DNA of 64,000 nucleotides from Diphasiastrum complanatum (lineage: Eukaryota; Streptophyta; Lycopodiopsida; Lycopodiales; Lycopodiaceae): contig CM055095.1 of assembly GCA_029204225.1 (NCBI GenBank), forward strand, positions 14,104,049 through 14,168,048, written 5' to 3'. Positions 1-62,162 of the stretch are shown here, one piece after another. The position numbers and the translations under genes were made by a program. The notes below the pieces were generated by a model. That model was not told the DNA's origin. It did not search any database and saw nothing but the letters and a program-made list of their open reading frames with translations. How positions within the stretch are numbered: position 1 is the first letter of the stretch; each line of letters starts with the position of its first letter.

Positions 1-1125
1 AGTGGCTCATGATCTCAAAATCCATATAGTGGATGAGAAAACTGCTTTCTTGCATGCAGAATTATAAGAGGACTTATTCATGGATCAACCACTTGGCTTT
101 GTAAGCCAGGAATATCCAGAATACGGATGTCACATGAATAAAAGTATCTATGGTCTGAAACAGACAGCAAGACAATTGTATAGAAAGAAGGATGAAGCAC
201 TACATTATTTAGGCTTCAAACCTTTATTCGTTGAATCGAATGTCTATATCAAACATGTCAAAGATGAAATTTATTATTCTAGCTGTTTATGTTGACGATA
301 CTCTAATTTTCTCAAGAAAAGATGAGGTAATTTCAGATGTCAAAAGAAACATTTCTGAAATATTCGAGATCGTTGACCTAGGAGAAGCAAGAATCTATCT
401 AGGTTTGCAGATTGAAAGAGACTTTGAAGGTGGTAAGTTATATCTTAACCAACAAAAGTATACTCTGAAAATAAGTAAAGATTTCAACATGCTTGAATGC
501 AAAAGCGTGCATACTCCCATGATACCTGGAACAATACTGAACAAGACAGATTGTCCGCAGACTCTCGAAGAAGAGAATCGAATGGCCAAGACACCCTATC
601 ACAAGCTGATTGAATCATTATTATATCTTGCAAACAACACCAGACCTGATATAGCATTCGCAGTATACAGGCTGAGCCAATTTAATCAGAACCCATGATC
701 GTTACATTGGAAGTTAGCAAAAAGAATAGTGCGATATCTCCAGGAAACAGAAGACTATGGACTATGTTATTCGAAGGAAGCTCAATTTCACATCGAATCT
801 TACAGTGACGCAAGCTGGGCATCCATGAAGGATGATAGCAAAAGCATTTCAGGGGGTTGTACACTAGCATCTGGCATAGCCATACTCTGGATAAGCAAGA
901 AGCAAACAACAATAGCTCAATCTTTTTATGAGGCCGAATATGTAGCAGCAGCTAAGATGGCAAATGAGTTGATTTGGACTTAGTCGAGAAGAAGATATTG
1001 AAGACAGTCTTCTTACCTACAGAGGAAATCACAACTGATATCTTTACAAAGACACTAACTAAAGCCTTGTTCGAGAAGCAACGAAGAAGATTGGGGTTAA
1101 TCCAACTGTCACTTTGAGAAAGAAC
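1..1125 (+). mobile_element. Ty1/copia fossil 1: reverse transcriptase and RNase H portion
   Basis: The translated stretches at 80-983 read as the second half of a copia pol gene. There is an RT piece with KSIYGLKQTARQ, then the YVDD active-site box (AVYVDDTLIF), the SLLYLANNTRPDIAFAV block and an RNase H part ending in QSFYEAEYVAAAKMANELIW. About 140 further bases to 1,125 still resemble the end of pol (DIFTKTLTKALFEKQRR). The 5' part of the element lies outside the window. It is a broken copy with a handful of breaks, so not young. The family is clear; the exact 3' limit is not. Confidence 0.85.
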
Positions 1126-2150
1126 AATTGATCAAACAGATCTTGATTCTACCAACAAAGCGCGCAGTTTACTTAACAAAGGATGAAGAAAAAAACGAAT
1201 GCGAACTCAAAACTTTTCTATTCGTGACCAACTCGAAAAGATTCGCGAAAAAATTGTGAAATAGTGTCTTGTGGAAGCTCGTGGCTTTCTTGTTCAAGCT
1301 CGAAAGATTTGCGAACAGAATTTTGTCGCGATTTTTTTTTTGTTTCTTATTCAAGCCTTAGACGTCGCGAACAGTTCGCGAAATCTTCTGGACTGTTCTT
1401 CAAGCTCACCTGTCGCGAAACTATCTCGAACAGTTGGCGAAATATTCTAGCTTCCTTCAAGCTCAAAAATTGTCATCTGTCGCGAACGATTCGTGAATGA
1501 CGAAAATGTCGCGAAGAGACAAGTGTCGCAAGCAATTCGCAAAACACGAAGCTGAGACGAAGAGACAAATTGTCGCAAAATATTCGCGAACAAAATTTAT
1601 TTGACTCTGAGAAACCAGAACGTTATTGAATATCAACCGTCAGAACGATTGATTCTGTTACAGAAGGAAAAAGGCCAAAGGACTTATCCTGTAACAATAT
1701 CAATACATGTGCACTTATGCTCATACTTAGATTCATACTGACTTATTTACTTATGCACTTGCGCACTTATGTACTCTTTGTAAAAAGAGATATCATAAGA
1801 CAGCAATAAAAATGTATATTGATTCAGACTCAAAATTATAAAATTCGTTTTTTTTATTAAAGTTTCAGTCGTTTATCTGATTATCTAATTGTCTATCACA
1901 TTCGCACAAATATTTCCAATTTCCGCACCCATATTTTCGCACGCATAATTTAATCATAATAGAACTGCTCTATTAGTACATAGATCAGATTCATGCATGA
2001 TTAAATCTCTAATCACGTTTTCTAAGAAAGAATTTGCAGAACCTTTCTAATATTATTGGTATGATTTATTCAACCTCTAATTACGTTCTCTAAGAAAGAA
2101 TTCGCAGAACATTTCTAACAGTTTCGCAGAACCTTTCCTACAGACCTCAC
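1126..2150 (+). repeat. Non-coding 3' flank of copia fossil 1, possibly its LTR, rich in TCGCGA motifs
   Basis: No coding signal is seen. Between about 1,190 and 1,600 the motif TCGCGAA or a near copy recurs every 30-50 bases, including a 17-base inverted repeat at 1365-1381. A stretch near 1,785-1,815 has an AATAAA-type signal. Two diverged copies of a roughly 45-base unit (TCTAAGAAAGAATT core) lie at about 2011-2053 and 2075-2120. Position right after pol suggests untranslated region and 3' LTR, but no clean TG...CA pair or duplicated target could be fixed. Confidence 0.4.
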
Positions 2151-3429
2151 TTGCCCTCCACAAGCTTGCCCTCAACCTCGAGTGCCCGCCTGCTGCCCTT
2201 CTTTTTTCTGCTGATCAGATCTGCCTCTAAGCCCCGATCTGTCCAGTCCTTACTTCTTGCCTAGCATACTCCCTTGTCCACCACCCTGCGTCGCTCACTT
2301 GGCTGATTCTCAAGCTCTTGCTTCCTGCCAACTTTTCTCATACTGCCCGATCCATTCCAATTAAGTTTGTGTTTTTGTTTTCTTGTGATTTTGTTAAACA
2401 ACAATTCTCATCATTTCCACTTATGCTCATTAAATTTTCGGTTTTAATTTACTTCGTTCTCATTTGCCTTCTTAATTGTTTTGTGTCATTTCTATTTTTC
2501 TTGCAGTTATTGTTTCTTTTTCGATATCGTTTTCATTTTCAAGACGCTTCCTTCCTTTAAACTGTGATTCACATTCCATTTTTACGATCTAAAAAAAAAA
2601 ACAATTCTATACCATTATTATTATTATTATTATTTTTTCTTTTTCTATCTCGTTTGTTTTGTTTACATTTTATTTCTTTTTCCATCCCTTTTTTGGATCT
2701 TCTTCCAGTGTTTTGTTTATTATAATTTTCCAATTTTCTTTATTGTTCTTATACACCTCGTGGCCATAAGAAAGATGATTTTTTGCGAGAAAGTCGATCC
2801 ATGCATGCAAAAACAAAAGAAAAGGTACACATATTGAATAAGATTGCTTTTGGTAATGTTGTAGTAGATTAAAACTTATCTCTTGTAAGTGACATATACC
2901 ATTTGTGGCTACAGACCATCCACCAAGGACTGCACACGAAAATTCAAGCCCCTCGCATGCATCTTCATCTGGTAGCACAAGTTCCTCAACTCCATCGATT
3001 GTAACCAAGAGGGCAACACCTCACAAAGCATGTGAGTAATAATAGACATGACCTATAATGTGGTAAATATTTGATAAACGCGAGGGCAATTAAATTAATT
3101 TAGTTTGGCATTTGCTGACAATAGTAGAAACGAGACCACGAGATCTACAACACACGATCAATTTAGCATGCAGCCAAGTAAACATTACAAGTGGCACCAA
3201 TGACATCATTGTGGGAAAGGTGTCTATCAGGAATTATTGCAGCTTCAAGCTTGGTAAGGCTATTGCAAACATTAGAGTTGATACTGTGGGTGGAGTGCAT
3301 AACCTAGTGTTGTCGCTACTATTCTGAATGGCCTTATAGTTAATGAATGCTCTTTTGATTTTTCTCTTTTTTTTGTTTCCGATACTCGCTCCACTGTCTG
3401 TCGTTGAAGATTTGATTCGAAGATTGCAC
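2151..3429. other. Intergenic DNA without recognised genes
   Basis: Pyrimidine-rich and AT-rich sequence with a short (ATT)n run near 2,619-2,635. The short open frames here have no recognisable motif and no flanking support. Nothing else could be identified. Confidence 0.5.
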
Positions 3430-3640
3430 GGCTATCATAGATGCCTAAACTTTTCGCTCTCTTCATGGAATACAGCTGATCAAAAGTGGCTTGTAAACTT
3501 AGGATCTCTGTCACTAACAATATCACTTGGCAATCCATAAAGCCTGAAGAATCTTTCCACAAAGATCTGGGCTAAATCCGAAGCCTTAGCAGTTGACTTT
3601 ACTGATATGAAGGTAGCTAACTTAGTTACGGTAAAGCTTT
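3430..3640 (-). mobile_element. Ty3/gypsy integrase scrap
   Basis: The minus-strand reading contains the integrase block LPSDIVSDRD (in a diverged form) and resembles the integrase of the chromovirus at 44,223-44,564 in this window, including the flanking phrases about the start of the conserved core. It is a short, broken piece with no terminal repeats, abutting copia fossil 2. Confidence 0.55.
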
Positions 3641-3659
3641 TGCACTTATTATCCTCAAT

Positions 3660-6530
3660 ATATCATATACACAAATTGGGCACATAGTTGAAGCTAAAAT
3701 GTCAAGAGACGTTTGGGACATTTTGAACTCACTATATGACGTGAGGGACGTAACTAAGTTACATCTACGAAGGAAATTCTTCACATTCAAAATGTCTACT
3801 GGTGATTCTCTTCATAGTCACATTAACCAGTTTAAGAATCTTTTGCAACAGATGGCCGTTGTCGGATCGGTCATAGACGATCAAGACACAATTATGACAT
3901 TGCTTTCAAGCTTGCCCTCTACATATGAGAATTGGGTGATGATCATATTGACACACTCAGATTTAACTCTTACTAGAGTTATGACTATGTTGCTGCAAGA
4001 AGTCAATAGAAGAAGTCAAGACACTTTGTCTACTTCCTCCTCTCAGGCTCTATTTGTCAATAAAGGCTCGAAGCGACAGAAGCAGAAAAGCTCCAAGAAG
4101 GCTGCAACAAATCAAAAACAGATTCAAGGTCAAGAACAATCATCGAATCCACAATCAAAGAAGAAGATGTTTTGCAGGTATTGCAAGCGCAATAACCATG
4201 AGATCAAGGATTGTCAAATTCTCCAAGCGAAGAACACAGCCAAGCAACCTGATCAACAAGCAAACACAGTCTCATCATCTCCCCAGGTCGAAGTGGACGA
4301 AGGCGCATTTATGGTCAAAGATCAAAGTGCATTTTTGGATGATTCATGGTTTTTGGATTCTGGAGCAACTCAACATATGACCAATCAACGTGAGATCTTC
4401 AACTCCTACACTCCTTATAGCGCGAAGAAATTTGTTCATCTTGGTGACAATATTACTCCCTCTATTGAAGGTGAAGGTACTGTAAGATTGCGATTCTAGC
4501 ACGATCAATTCAAATTACTATCAAAGGTTTTATATGTTTCTAAACTCTCTACAAATATGTTATCAGTTAGTAGAATTACAGATTTAGGTCATAAGGTAGA
4601 ATTCGAATCTGATCAATGCAGAATTATTGATAGGAGTGATAAGATCCTTGCACTCAGCAAGAGGCAGAGTTACTTATATGGATTGGCACACTGTTATTCT
4701 GAGTCTAGTCAAGCCTTGAAAACCTCTGTTCTAGTCAATAAAGCATTACTATGACATCATTGTTTAGGACACGTGAATCATGCATCTATTTTGAACATGA
4801 CCAAACAATCCATGGTCCTTGATCTCGACTATCCTTCTGGTAAGGTTGATCTCCCTGTCTATCATAGCTGCATTTTTGGAAAGCAGGCTAGGTTTCCTTT
4901 TAGATCAAACCATATGCATGCAGCAAAAAATCTGTTAGATGTTGTTCATATAGATATATGTGGACCTATGCAAACTCCTTCATTGCTAGATGCAAAGTAC
5001 TTCATTACCTTCATTGACGAATTCTCCAGAAGAATAGTTGTTTATTTCATTAAACCGAAATCAGAGGCTTTTATCAAATTTAGACAATTCAAAGAGCATG
5101 CTGAGAATCAAACTGGCAAACGAATCAAAGCACTGAGGTCAGATAACGGGGGAGAATACATCTCCAACCAATTCAAGGACTACTGCCTTAACAACGGCAT
5201 TGAGCAACAATACATCACTTCCTATTTGCCTCAGTCAAATGGTCTTGTTGAGAGAAAGAACATAACCTTACTTGAATTGGCAAAGTGCATGTTATCACAT
5301 GCGACACTTCCAAAGTCCTTCTGGGCTGAAGCTGTTTCAACAACAACCTATATTCTGAACAGATGTTCTACTAAAGGCCTCTCAGACAAAACACCATTCG
5401 AAGTTTGGACAGGTACCAAACCTTCTTTATCAAACTTACGAGTTTTTGGATGTACTTTTTTTGTGCAGATACCTCGTGATCTCATGAAGAAGCTCGACTT
5501 CCAGAGTATCTAGTGTGTTTTCATCAGCTACACTACATTAGATCAAGGTTACAAGTTGTTTGATCCCATCGAGTCGAAGATATTCACTAGTCGGGATGTC
5601 ATCTTCATCGAAGATCAGTTTCAAGACCTCAAAGGAAAGGGTGGTTCCCATGTAGCCGACCTGTCAGATTCTCCTAACGCTTTGAACTTTCTAGTTCCAC
5701 AGGCGACTATTTCCATTGAAGGTCCAAGCTCTTCTACTTCCGACGAACAACAAATGAATGGTGGATCAGAAGATGATGATGTTGCAGTTCAACAACTACA
5801 ATATGATAGAAACGATCAACTTCATGTATTACCCATAAGATCTTCAAGGACTAGCAGGCCACCTAATCGGTATATTGACGAGTTTGCAGCATATCTTGTT
5901 CAGGAACCGACGTCTATCCAAGAGGCACTCAGTCAGCCTGACTCAGATCTCTGAAAAGAAGCTATGGATAAAGAGTATTCATCTCTTATCAAGAACCAGA
6001 CATGGACAATTGTCGAATTACCTGCTAGCAGAAACATAGTTGATTGCAAATGGATTTTCAAGGTCAAGTACAACGCAGATGGAAGCATCAACAGAAGAAA
6101 GGCACGACTAGTAGCCAGAGGTTTTTCTTAGGTATACAACGTCGATTACACTGAGACCTTCATTCCAGTAGTCAAGCATTCTTCTATTCGAATTTTGCTA
6201 TCATTTGCGCTGTAGCAGATTTGGAAATACATCAAATGGATGTACAGACAACATATCTCAATGGATTTATCGAAGAAGACATTTACATGGTGCAACCCGA
6301 AGGTTATATTATCGAGGGTAAGCTCAATCATGTTTGTAAACTCCATAAGGCACTTTATGGCTTGAAGCAATCTGCTCGAGCATGGTTTCAAAGGATCAAT
6401 ACTTTCCTCATTGATCATGGCTATACACCTAGCTCTTCAGATCCAAACATTTACTTCAAAGTAGTGCATTCACAACTACTTAGATGCATTTCAGAGAAAT
6501 TCAAAATGGGTTTGGCAAACAAAGAATAAG
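3660..6530 (+). mobile_element. Ty1/copia fossil 2: gag, protease, integrase, start of RT
   Basis: Parts occur in copia order. Gag (about 3,699-4,300) carries a CX2CX4HX4C zinc knuckle (CRYCKRNNHEIKDC). The protease has WFLDSGATQHMT. The pre-integrase and integrase core (about 4,557-5,513) has DICGPMQTPS, the LRSDNGGEY block and LPQSNGLVERKN. A linker region precedes the first part of reverse transcriptase (about 5,960-6,530), with MDVQTTYLNGFIEEDIYMVQ and LYGLKQSARAW. It lacks recognisable LTRs and the end of pol. It is broken at several places, yet long frames remain, so it is of moderate age. Confidence 0.88.
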
Positions 6531-9187
6531 CTTCATATTGTGAATAAAAAATTTCCATTACATTAGCAAATGAAATCATCCTAGATGGATGTACATATCT
6601 GTCTCCAAATAGAGTAAGTACTTTCTTACCCTATGATACTACTATAATGATCGCCAAGTGAAGATCTTCACAAATCTTGTTACATGCAACCAAAAGAACA
6701 CTTGTGGAGCAAAACCACCCAACCAATAGGAAATGGCTAGTCAATACCCTAACCACTTCACCCCCAAGCCAAGGTGAATGAATACAAGAGAAGAGGGGAT
6801 CCTGGCTTCAGAAAAGACAATGAGGAGATGGGCAAGTTCCACTAGGATATATACTCTCCAAATGACTAGAGAATATTCCCTCTAGGATCCCTCCATTCTT
6901 ATCAATAGCAATTGACCTCCTATTCAATAATAGCAGTCAAACACCATGCAAGTGCTCCATAGTCCAATTATAGGTATGGGCCCTCATAAGATTATTAATT
7001 ACATTACCGGCCATGAGGCATAACTAACAACCTTATATACTGGAGTACCGGCTATCCATGTCAGGAATTATTCCGAATCCCACATACTGGACATGGATGT
7101 AACACTCTTCCTCCACATTTCTTAGTCTAGCATCTACTTCCGTGAAGTAGATCGTTCGTTGATGTATGTATTAACAGTTTGGGTGTAGCTAGTATAATTG
7201 TCATGAAAGCTCTCCTTAAAAGATGTGCCAGAAACCACTTGTTTAGACTTCAAGTTAGACAAAATGCTCCCATGTATTGTGGCTTGCTCAATGGGTTTTA
7301 TCGACGCTTAAAGTGGTCTCCCTACCTCTAGCAAGATTTCTAAGCGGAGTGGCAAACCCTTTATCTTCCATTGGAGCAGTAGCAAATATTCGTTTTGATT
7401 TGCAGGAGTTACACATTGTTGCACTAAGAAAAATAACTTTATCAAATAATTAGAAAATAAAAGCTAAATCTATTAGATTGCAATTATGGAAAAAAAAAAA
7501 CACCAAACACAACAAAATCTCATAACATAAACATAGTACAATGTTATTGAAGAAAATCTAAAGCTAATAAAAAGGTTGGCAATGTACTCAATTTTCAAAG
7601 GTTCCATAAGAAATAGCAAGAGTGTTTCTTGACAAAGGATCAAGGAGAAGTTTGATAATGTAGTTGTATGACTTCTAAATTCCCCTAACAAGTGGCAAAT
7701 GAGGTTGATGTATGTGATTATGGGCTCATTTTTTGGGTGTGCTTGACTATATGTGGATGGCTTTGATGCATCTTCTTATGTCCAGGTGTTTTGCTCTTAA
7801 GGTATTTGTTTTGTTGAGGCATCGGTTGCTTTTGGTTTGCTCTCTTCATGGTGGCCTACATTTGTTCTTGTCGTGTGGCCTTCATGGTGCGCTCCTAGGG
7901 TTTTAGTTCGAACGCTTGCCGCCATGGCTTCTAAGAAGGTATTGCCTTCTGGTTGTGCATTTTTTGTTGCCTGGTTTTGATCCTTTTAGGTCGGTTTACC
8001 TTGGTTTTTCTTATTGCTACTTTGGTGGCTTTCTTTTCGATGATTTGGTGCTTTGGTTTGAGGTTTTTTTGCCTTTTCTTGGTGTTATAATGGTAGTTGT
8101 TTGGTTTGCTTCCCTTCTATTGCTTTCTTTTGGGGGCTGTGGTTCTCTTCGTATGGTTTCATTGATGCCTATCTTGAATTCTTGTCGTTGGACTTGCTGT
8201 GTGCCTTCTTTTTCTTTTTTTACAACTATTTTGTTTAAATTTTTTAAGTTTGGTGGTGTCTTGCCGAGAAGATTGAGTGGCTTGCATTATTACTCTTTGA
8301 TTGGCCTATGTACTATTTTCTTATGATGTACATATAGCGTGTTGAAGTTTTTGTTGTATACTATGAGGTTTTAAGCGAAACCAAACAAACAAACGTAATT
8401 TGTTTATGATTACATTTATTCTATATTTATATTTTCAAATGAAATGGAATCAATAATTTATCATACTAAATGCTATTGTATGATGTCGTATAGTTTCTTT
8501 TACTATTTGGTTAATTTATGTTTGTAGATTTAAATAAAAGAATCTTTATTAGTATTTCGTTTGTTATGAAGAACCCTAAGGCAAAGGTAAAAATCCATGT
8601 AGATGTATGTGGAGAACACCACCGTACAAAAGCACTAATTATCATTGTAGATTCCATATGAAATCTCACTTAATTTTTTTTCTTTTCAAAATGACATCAT
8701 CTAATCTGAAAGCTTTTATGGAGCACTTACATGGAAGGCAAAGAGACAAAAGAAAATTCATTTGAATGAGGAAGCATGCATCTCCATGATCTTGACCCAA
8801 GATAATGGTGCTACTTAAAAGAGCAGCTTTCCCATTCACCCCTCAAAAACGATGTTAAAATGTGGTGAATGGGTCAGTTTCATTCTTTCAATGTGACCTG
8901 TTCATTAACTCGACTCGTTGGGGGGTGAAAAAGTTTGCAAGAGATATGAATATTGGCTGCTTAGCAAGAATGAGTTTCCCAAATTGAGATGGATGATTCA
9001 TGTGCAAAGCAATGGAGATGAGGATGTCATTTGAAATATCATTTCATCTTTATACATCGTTTTTTGCATATAAGTTTATCTCAACAGGTAAGGAACGTGG
9101 CAAGACGCCCTTAAAGATCCTAGCAACAATCAGTGGGAGGAAGTGCCCCTTGAAAAGTGGCCACAAAGACAATTGTCATATTGATGT
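6531..9187. other. Intergenic DNA without recognised genes
   Basis: AT-rich. The part at about 6,700-7,170 has the look of LTR-type non-coding sequence (it ends in a CACTCTTCCTCC-like stretch), but no pair was found. The part at 7,690-8,330 is unusually T/G-rich on the + strand, with a 136-codon open frame at 7,916-8,326 that translates to a hydrophobic, composition-driven peptide without motifs. I see no host gene here. Confidence 0.5.
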
Positions 9188-9204
9188 CCCCCCCCCCCCC
9201 CCCC
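9188..9204 (+). repeat. Poly-C homopolymer, about 17 C
   Basis: A run of C bases about 330 bases upstream of the fucosidase start codon. Long C runs are prone to length errors in assembly and can form i-motif or G-quadruplex-like structure on the opposite strand. Confidence 0.8.
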
Positions 9205-9532
9205 ACCTTCCTCTGAAGCCTGTGTGGCCACACACTAACTACCACGAATAGTAGAACACTACCGAACAACATCGTAACTTGCTATGAAAACCACCAAGTA
9301 CCACGAATGCCACTCACCAACTCCACAAGTGGTGGTTTTTGCAAAGTGTTTTAAGTTAGAGTACACGCTACTCACGGTTAGGTTAGGGAAGCGCACGAAG
9401 ATGCAGATTTGCGCAAAATTTGGGGCTCCATATGCGATGCTCCTTTTCCATCACGGAAGCAGTGACACATCAAGTACATTTTCTGTATGTGGGTGAGCGA
9501 GCGAGAGACAGAGAGAGAGAGGGAGAGAGAGC
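9205..9532 (+). promoter_or_regulatory. Proximal upstream region and GA-rich leader of the fucosidase gene
   Basis: The 40 bases before the ATG are almost pure purine (GAGAGA type), a common feature of plant 5' leaders. An in-frame TGA at 9,494-9,496, with no ATG after it, means the start at 9,533 cannot be extended upstream without another exon. The ATG context (GAGAGCATGGCT) is favourable. No convincing TATA box could be placed. Confidence 0.4.
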
Positions 9533-58522
<48,990 letters not shown>

Positions 58523-59079
58523 GTCAAGACATGGTTCTAACTATGCTGATTTCGTCAGTGGTTATTTGTTCTTCGATGCTCATTTTTATACTAGGGGTTT
58601 GTTTCTGATGATTGAAATATCAATGTTTGTGTATTATAACTGCATAAATGTCCTTTGCTGTTAAATTTGATGATGAATGTGGTGGTTTCATTTTAAGATA
58701 GCCCAAAAAGTCAGATATAAAAGCAATAGCAGTATTTGAGAATTGGGGAAAGAATCTGGGAGGGAGGCAAAATGCAAAGATCTAACCAGAGGATTACTAT
58801 GCCATGGTTATTTGGCCGAAATTCATTCATCTTCTATTGAAGCAATTCACGTGAGACATCAATGAATCTGACCAGTAACTTATATCTAGATTTATATATG
58901 AATGTATATGTATCTTCAAACCTTATGGATGCAATTTCTAACAAAAACTGTTAGCCTGATGTGCAGGAACTCCAGTCGCTGATGCAATTGCCAAGCTAGA
59001 TTGATCATATTAGCACATTTTTCAATCTTGAATTTCGACAGATATATACTAGAACTAGCCCCTAACCAGTATACCTTTA
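58523..59079. other. Intron 7, first part
   Basis: No recognised exon or element. A sequence after GTGCAG at 58,966 was checked as an exon and does not match the next GH95 block. Confidence 0.5.
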
Positions 59080-60110
59080 GGTTCTGGGCCAGCTATCATT
59101 AATGGCATGTTTGTATGCGACCTAGGTACCCTAAGTTGCCCTAATCTCTAGAAGGTTCCACTCAGGGCCTTTAGATAGTATATATAGGGCTATTATTTAC
59201 ACATTAATCATTGATTGATTATTCATCTTATTGGTGGCTTCCTATCGCCCTGTTTGAAGGTGATTTCAACATTTCATAAATAGTTGTTTGCTGGTTTTTG
59301 GCCTACCTTCTAGCCCTTGCATCACCCTCTTTGCTGCTGCAGTTTGAGTTACCTTGCTGATTTTTTAGGGTAGCATACCCACCTATTTCCAGGGGCCTAC
59401 TTGGAGGTGATTTTGCTGCCACTTGCCAGTTTGAAAAGAATTTTTTCTTGATTGTGTTTGTTTTTATACAGGTTTTTGCTTGCTTTCCAATTTTTTTATT
59501 TTATTTTTTATTATTTTTGTTTTCCATTGTTTTGATCTAATTCAAGAGATCCCATTTATTGTTTTGTGTTCTTGTCATGATTTGCTTAGAAAGACAAAAA
59601 GGAAGAAAAGAAGATTGAGTGTTTTTACATGGATTTCAGTTTTATGATCCATCTTGTTTTGTCACGATTTGTTTGTTCTCGGAAGAAAAACAAAATTGTG
59701 TGTTTTACATCTCGTGTGAGATTTTAAATATCGTATGTGCTTCTTAAAAGTTGTGTGTTGCGCCTATATGTCCTGTTGTCACCTCACCAAGTTTTTCCCC
59801 GTTATCTTTCCTCTTGTGTTTATCATGGCGATCGTTCGTGTGTTCGAGACGTGATCGACCCATCTCCGATATTGCTCTGACACCTATTGCTCTAATTTAT
59901 TGATTCTTGAAAGATTGCTAATGCAGTTCTCCTCTTAGATGGCTCTACTTATTCGTAAGTGGTGTACATATGTCCATTCTCATCCGTCTATTTTTGAGTG
60001 GCATGTCTTTCTACATGTGCGTCACCTACTTACGTTAATTAGCTGATGATGCATCTGCTTTTGAGGGTCCTCTAGCCAGTATGAGTGGTGTCATCGCTAT
60101 TGAGAGTGAT
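59080..60110 (+). mobile_element. Possible copia LTR and gag start
   Basis: A TATATATAGGG box near 59,178-59,190 in LTR-like, T-rich sequence precedes a stretch near 59,915-59,990 that reads like a copia gag opening (LDGSTY, then W-containing text). No LTR pair or later parts are seen. Weak call. Confidence 0.3.
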
Positions 60111-62162
60111 GCTAATTGCTTGCTTCTGCGCCGTCCTTTTCTTGTGGTATTCTTGGGCTATTCGACTAGCTTTGCATATCTCACTTGTTGGGGTCCTACA
60201 TGATGACACTCTCTTATGGCATTCTTGGGCTATTAGAGTGCCTTGAGTAAGCTCCACTATGCTACCAAGGTACTATTTTGCTATTATTTTCTCGAAGGAC
60301 TAGAAGGTCTTTGTGCTATAGACACAAATTGTGCCTGATTATCCAATATATGCATTAGTTCTTGCAGGGGAAGCCATGGACAAGATGTACATTTGAAGGA
60401 GGGGAGTTCCTAAATGGAGAAACAAATTGAGTAGAATGCACAAGTGGTAGTAAGGACAATGAGGAAATGGTTTGTGAGATTGACCTTGGTTAATAACCAA
60501 ATAGGTGAATCTCATGTTTCTCAACATGCCTAGATGAAATGATCATGGAAGGAGGATGTTCCTCCAATGAGACATGATCGGATGAAGGAAAAGAAAGAGT
60601 AGCACTTCAACTTGAAAAGAGTATAATTGTCAAAAGTATCTTGAGAAATGGGTTATAGAAATTTGACTAGAGACTATAAGCGTGCCTCATTTTGGCAAGG
60701 CAAAGCATCGTTGGTGTAAGGGGCACACCTAATCAGATTGTTGATTGTCCTAGACGATCTGGCAACACAAGCCTCCCCAAGTGCCTCATTCTGGCCAAAC
60801 CTCTCATATAAACATGACTATCTTGTCCTCTCAGTCGTATGTGCCACCCTCTTATATCTGTATGTTGCCCCCATCCTATCTGTCCTCTCAATTAGTTTCT
60901 TATGTGAAGAGAAGTGCCTCGTGGGAGTTGTAGATTGAGTAGTAAGTATGTCCTTTCGAGAACTGCAAGGTGTTGCTTTAAGGAGTAAGTACCACTGGTA
61001 ATATGCATCTAGGTCAACAAAAGTCTTATCTTTGAGGGTCTTAAATGTACTCATCATAAATTTGAGATTCTTCGCAACGAAGTCTTACTAATTGAAGCAA
61101 GTTTTAGGTTTTTAGAAGCTAAAAACATGAAGTATGGTGTTTGGGTTTTTGTAGAAAGCATTAGTATAGGAAATTGCAAAACCATACTAGATTGCTAAGC
61201 TCCCCACGTATAGAAATATAAATATGTAATCAACTCCTATAAAAGATCTCACTGTAGAGCCTAAGGCAACCCATCATAGAAAGAAGGCCGAAAATCAAAC
61301 TAGAACGTATAAAATGTGTGTACTCTTGCTCTTTTAATTAAAAGTGTCCAACTATAAACCAAAACTTGAATATTTCAAGTTTTGGATATCCAAGCAACAA
61401 GCTACGAGGTGATTCATCAACGCTCCTACTATTGGAAGTCTCCCAATGCAAAAAGGTTTGACTAAAGATCACAATCTAGGCACCAAAAACAATGTGCAAG
61501 TTTATGAAATTTTTTGGATTTTTTGGGCCCTATCCCTTGCAACCTGAAATGCACTCACTATTTGTTATGTACCCACAGGGGCACACAATGACTAAACTTG
61601 AGGCAATGATCTCGTTCGTTGGTCTGGAGCTATAGATCGATTGGGTGCCACCTATCGATATCCTATTAGCATGTGGTGACTCTTGTTTGTTGACTCACAG
61701 TAGTGTGCACAACTGATGCATGTCGATGGTCCAGATGTGTGGCCATGTTGGTGGAGATGACCCCACCTAGATTACGTATATAGAGTTGGACCCGTGTGAC
61801 ATAGGCAATTTATATTACTGGAGGGTGGATGGTTCGTTCACATGGTTAAGCCAGGATGATATCTTCTTTAGCCTCAAGATATAGGTTTGCGATGGTCAAA
61901 GATAGGTTGTAGTGGTATGGGATGTTGTGATTTGATGGAGACCTGAGAACAATGCACGAGGGTGAGACGACAATAGTGTTTCTACTCGGTTTAGAATCAA
62001 AATTATTTTGAGCCATATGAATTGACATGAGTTGTGGTTCTGAACTAAATACATCATGAAAGAATCGGCAAACATTTTTTATAGATATAATTTTAAAAAA
62101 TGCTTTAGTTCCTCTTGCAAACTTTTGCGGTGCAGTCTTGTGCAAGGACTCAATACAATTAT
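60111..62162. other. Intron 7, middle part
   Basis: About 2 kb without recognised genes. A GGTATTCTTGGGCTATT motif is repeated at about 60,146 and 60,220. Confidence 0.5.

Noticed and set aside
7916-8326. 136-codon open frame on +
   Set aside because: T/G-rich sequence gives a hydrophobic peptide of Leu/Phe/Val/Cys with no motif; composition explains the open frame.
58966-59000. Candidate fucosidase exon 8 after GTGCAG
   Set aside because: The frame needed for continuity stops after a few codons and does not match the expected GH95 block; the next exon is probably beyond the window.
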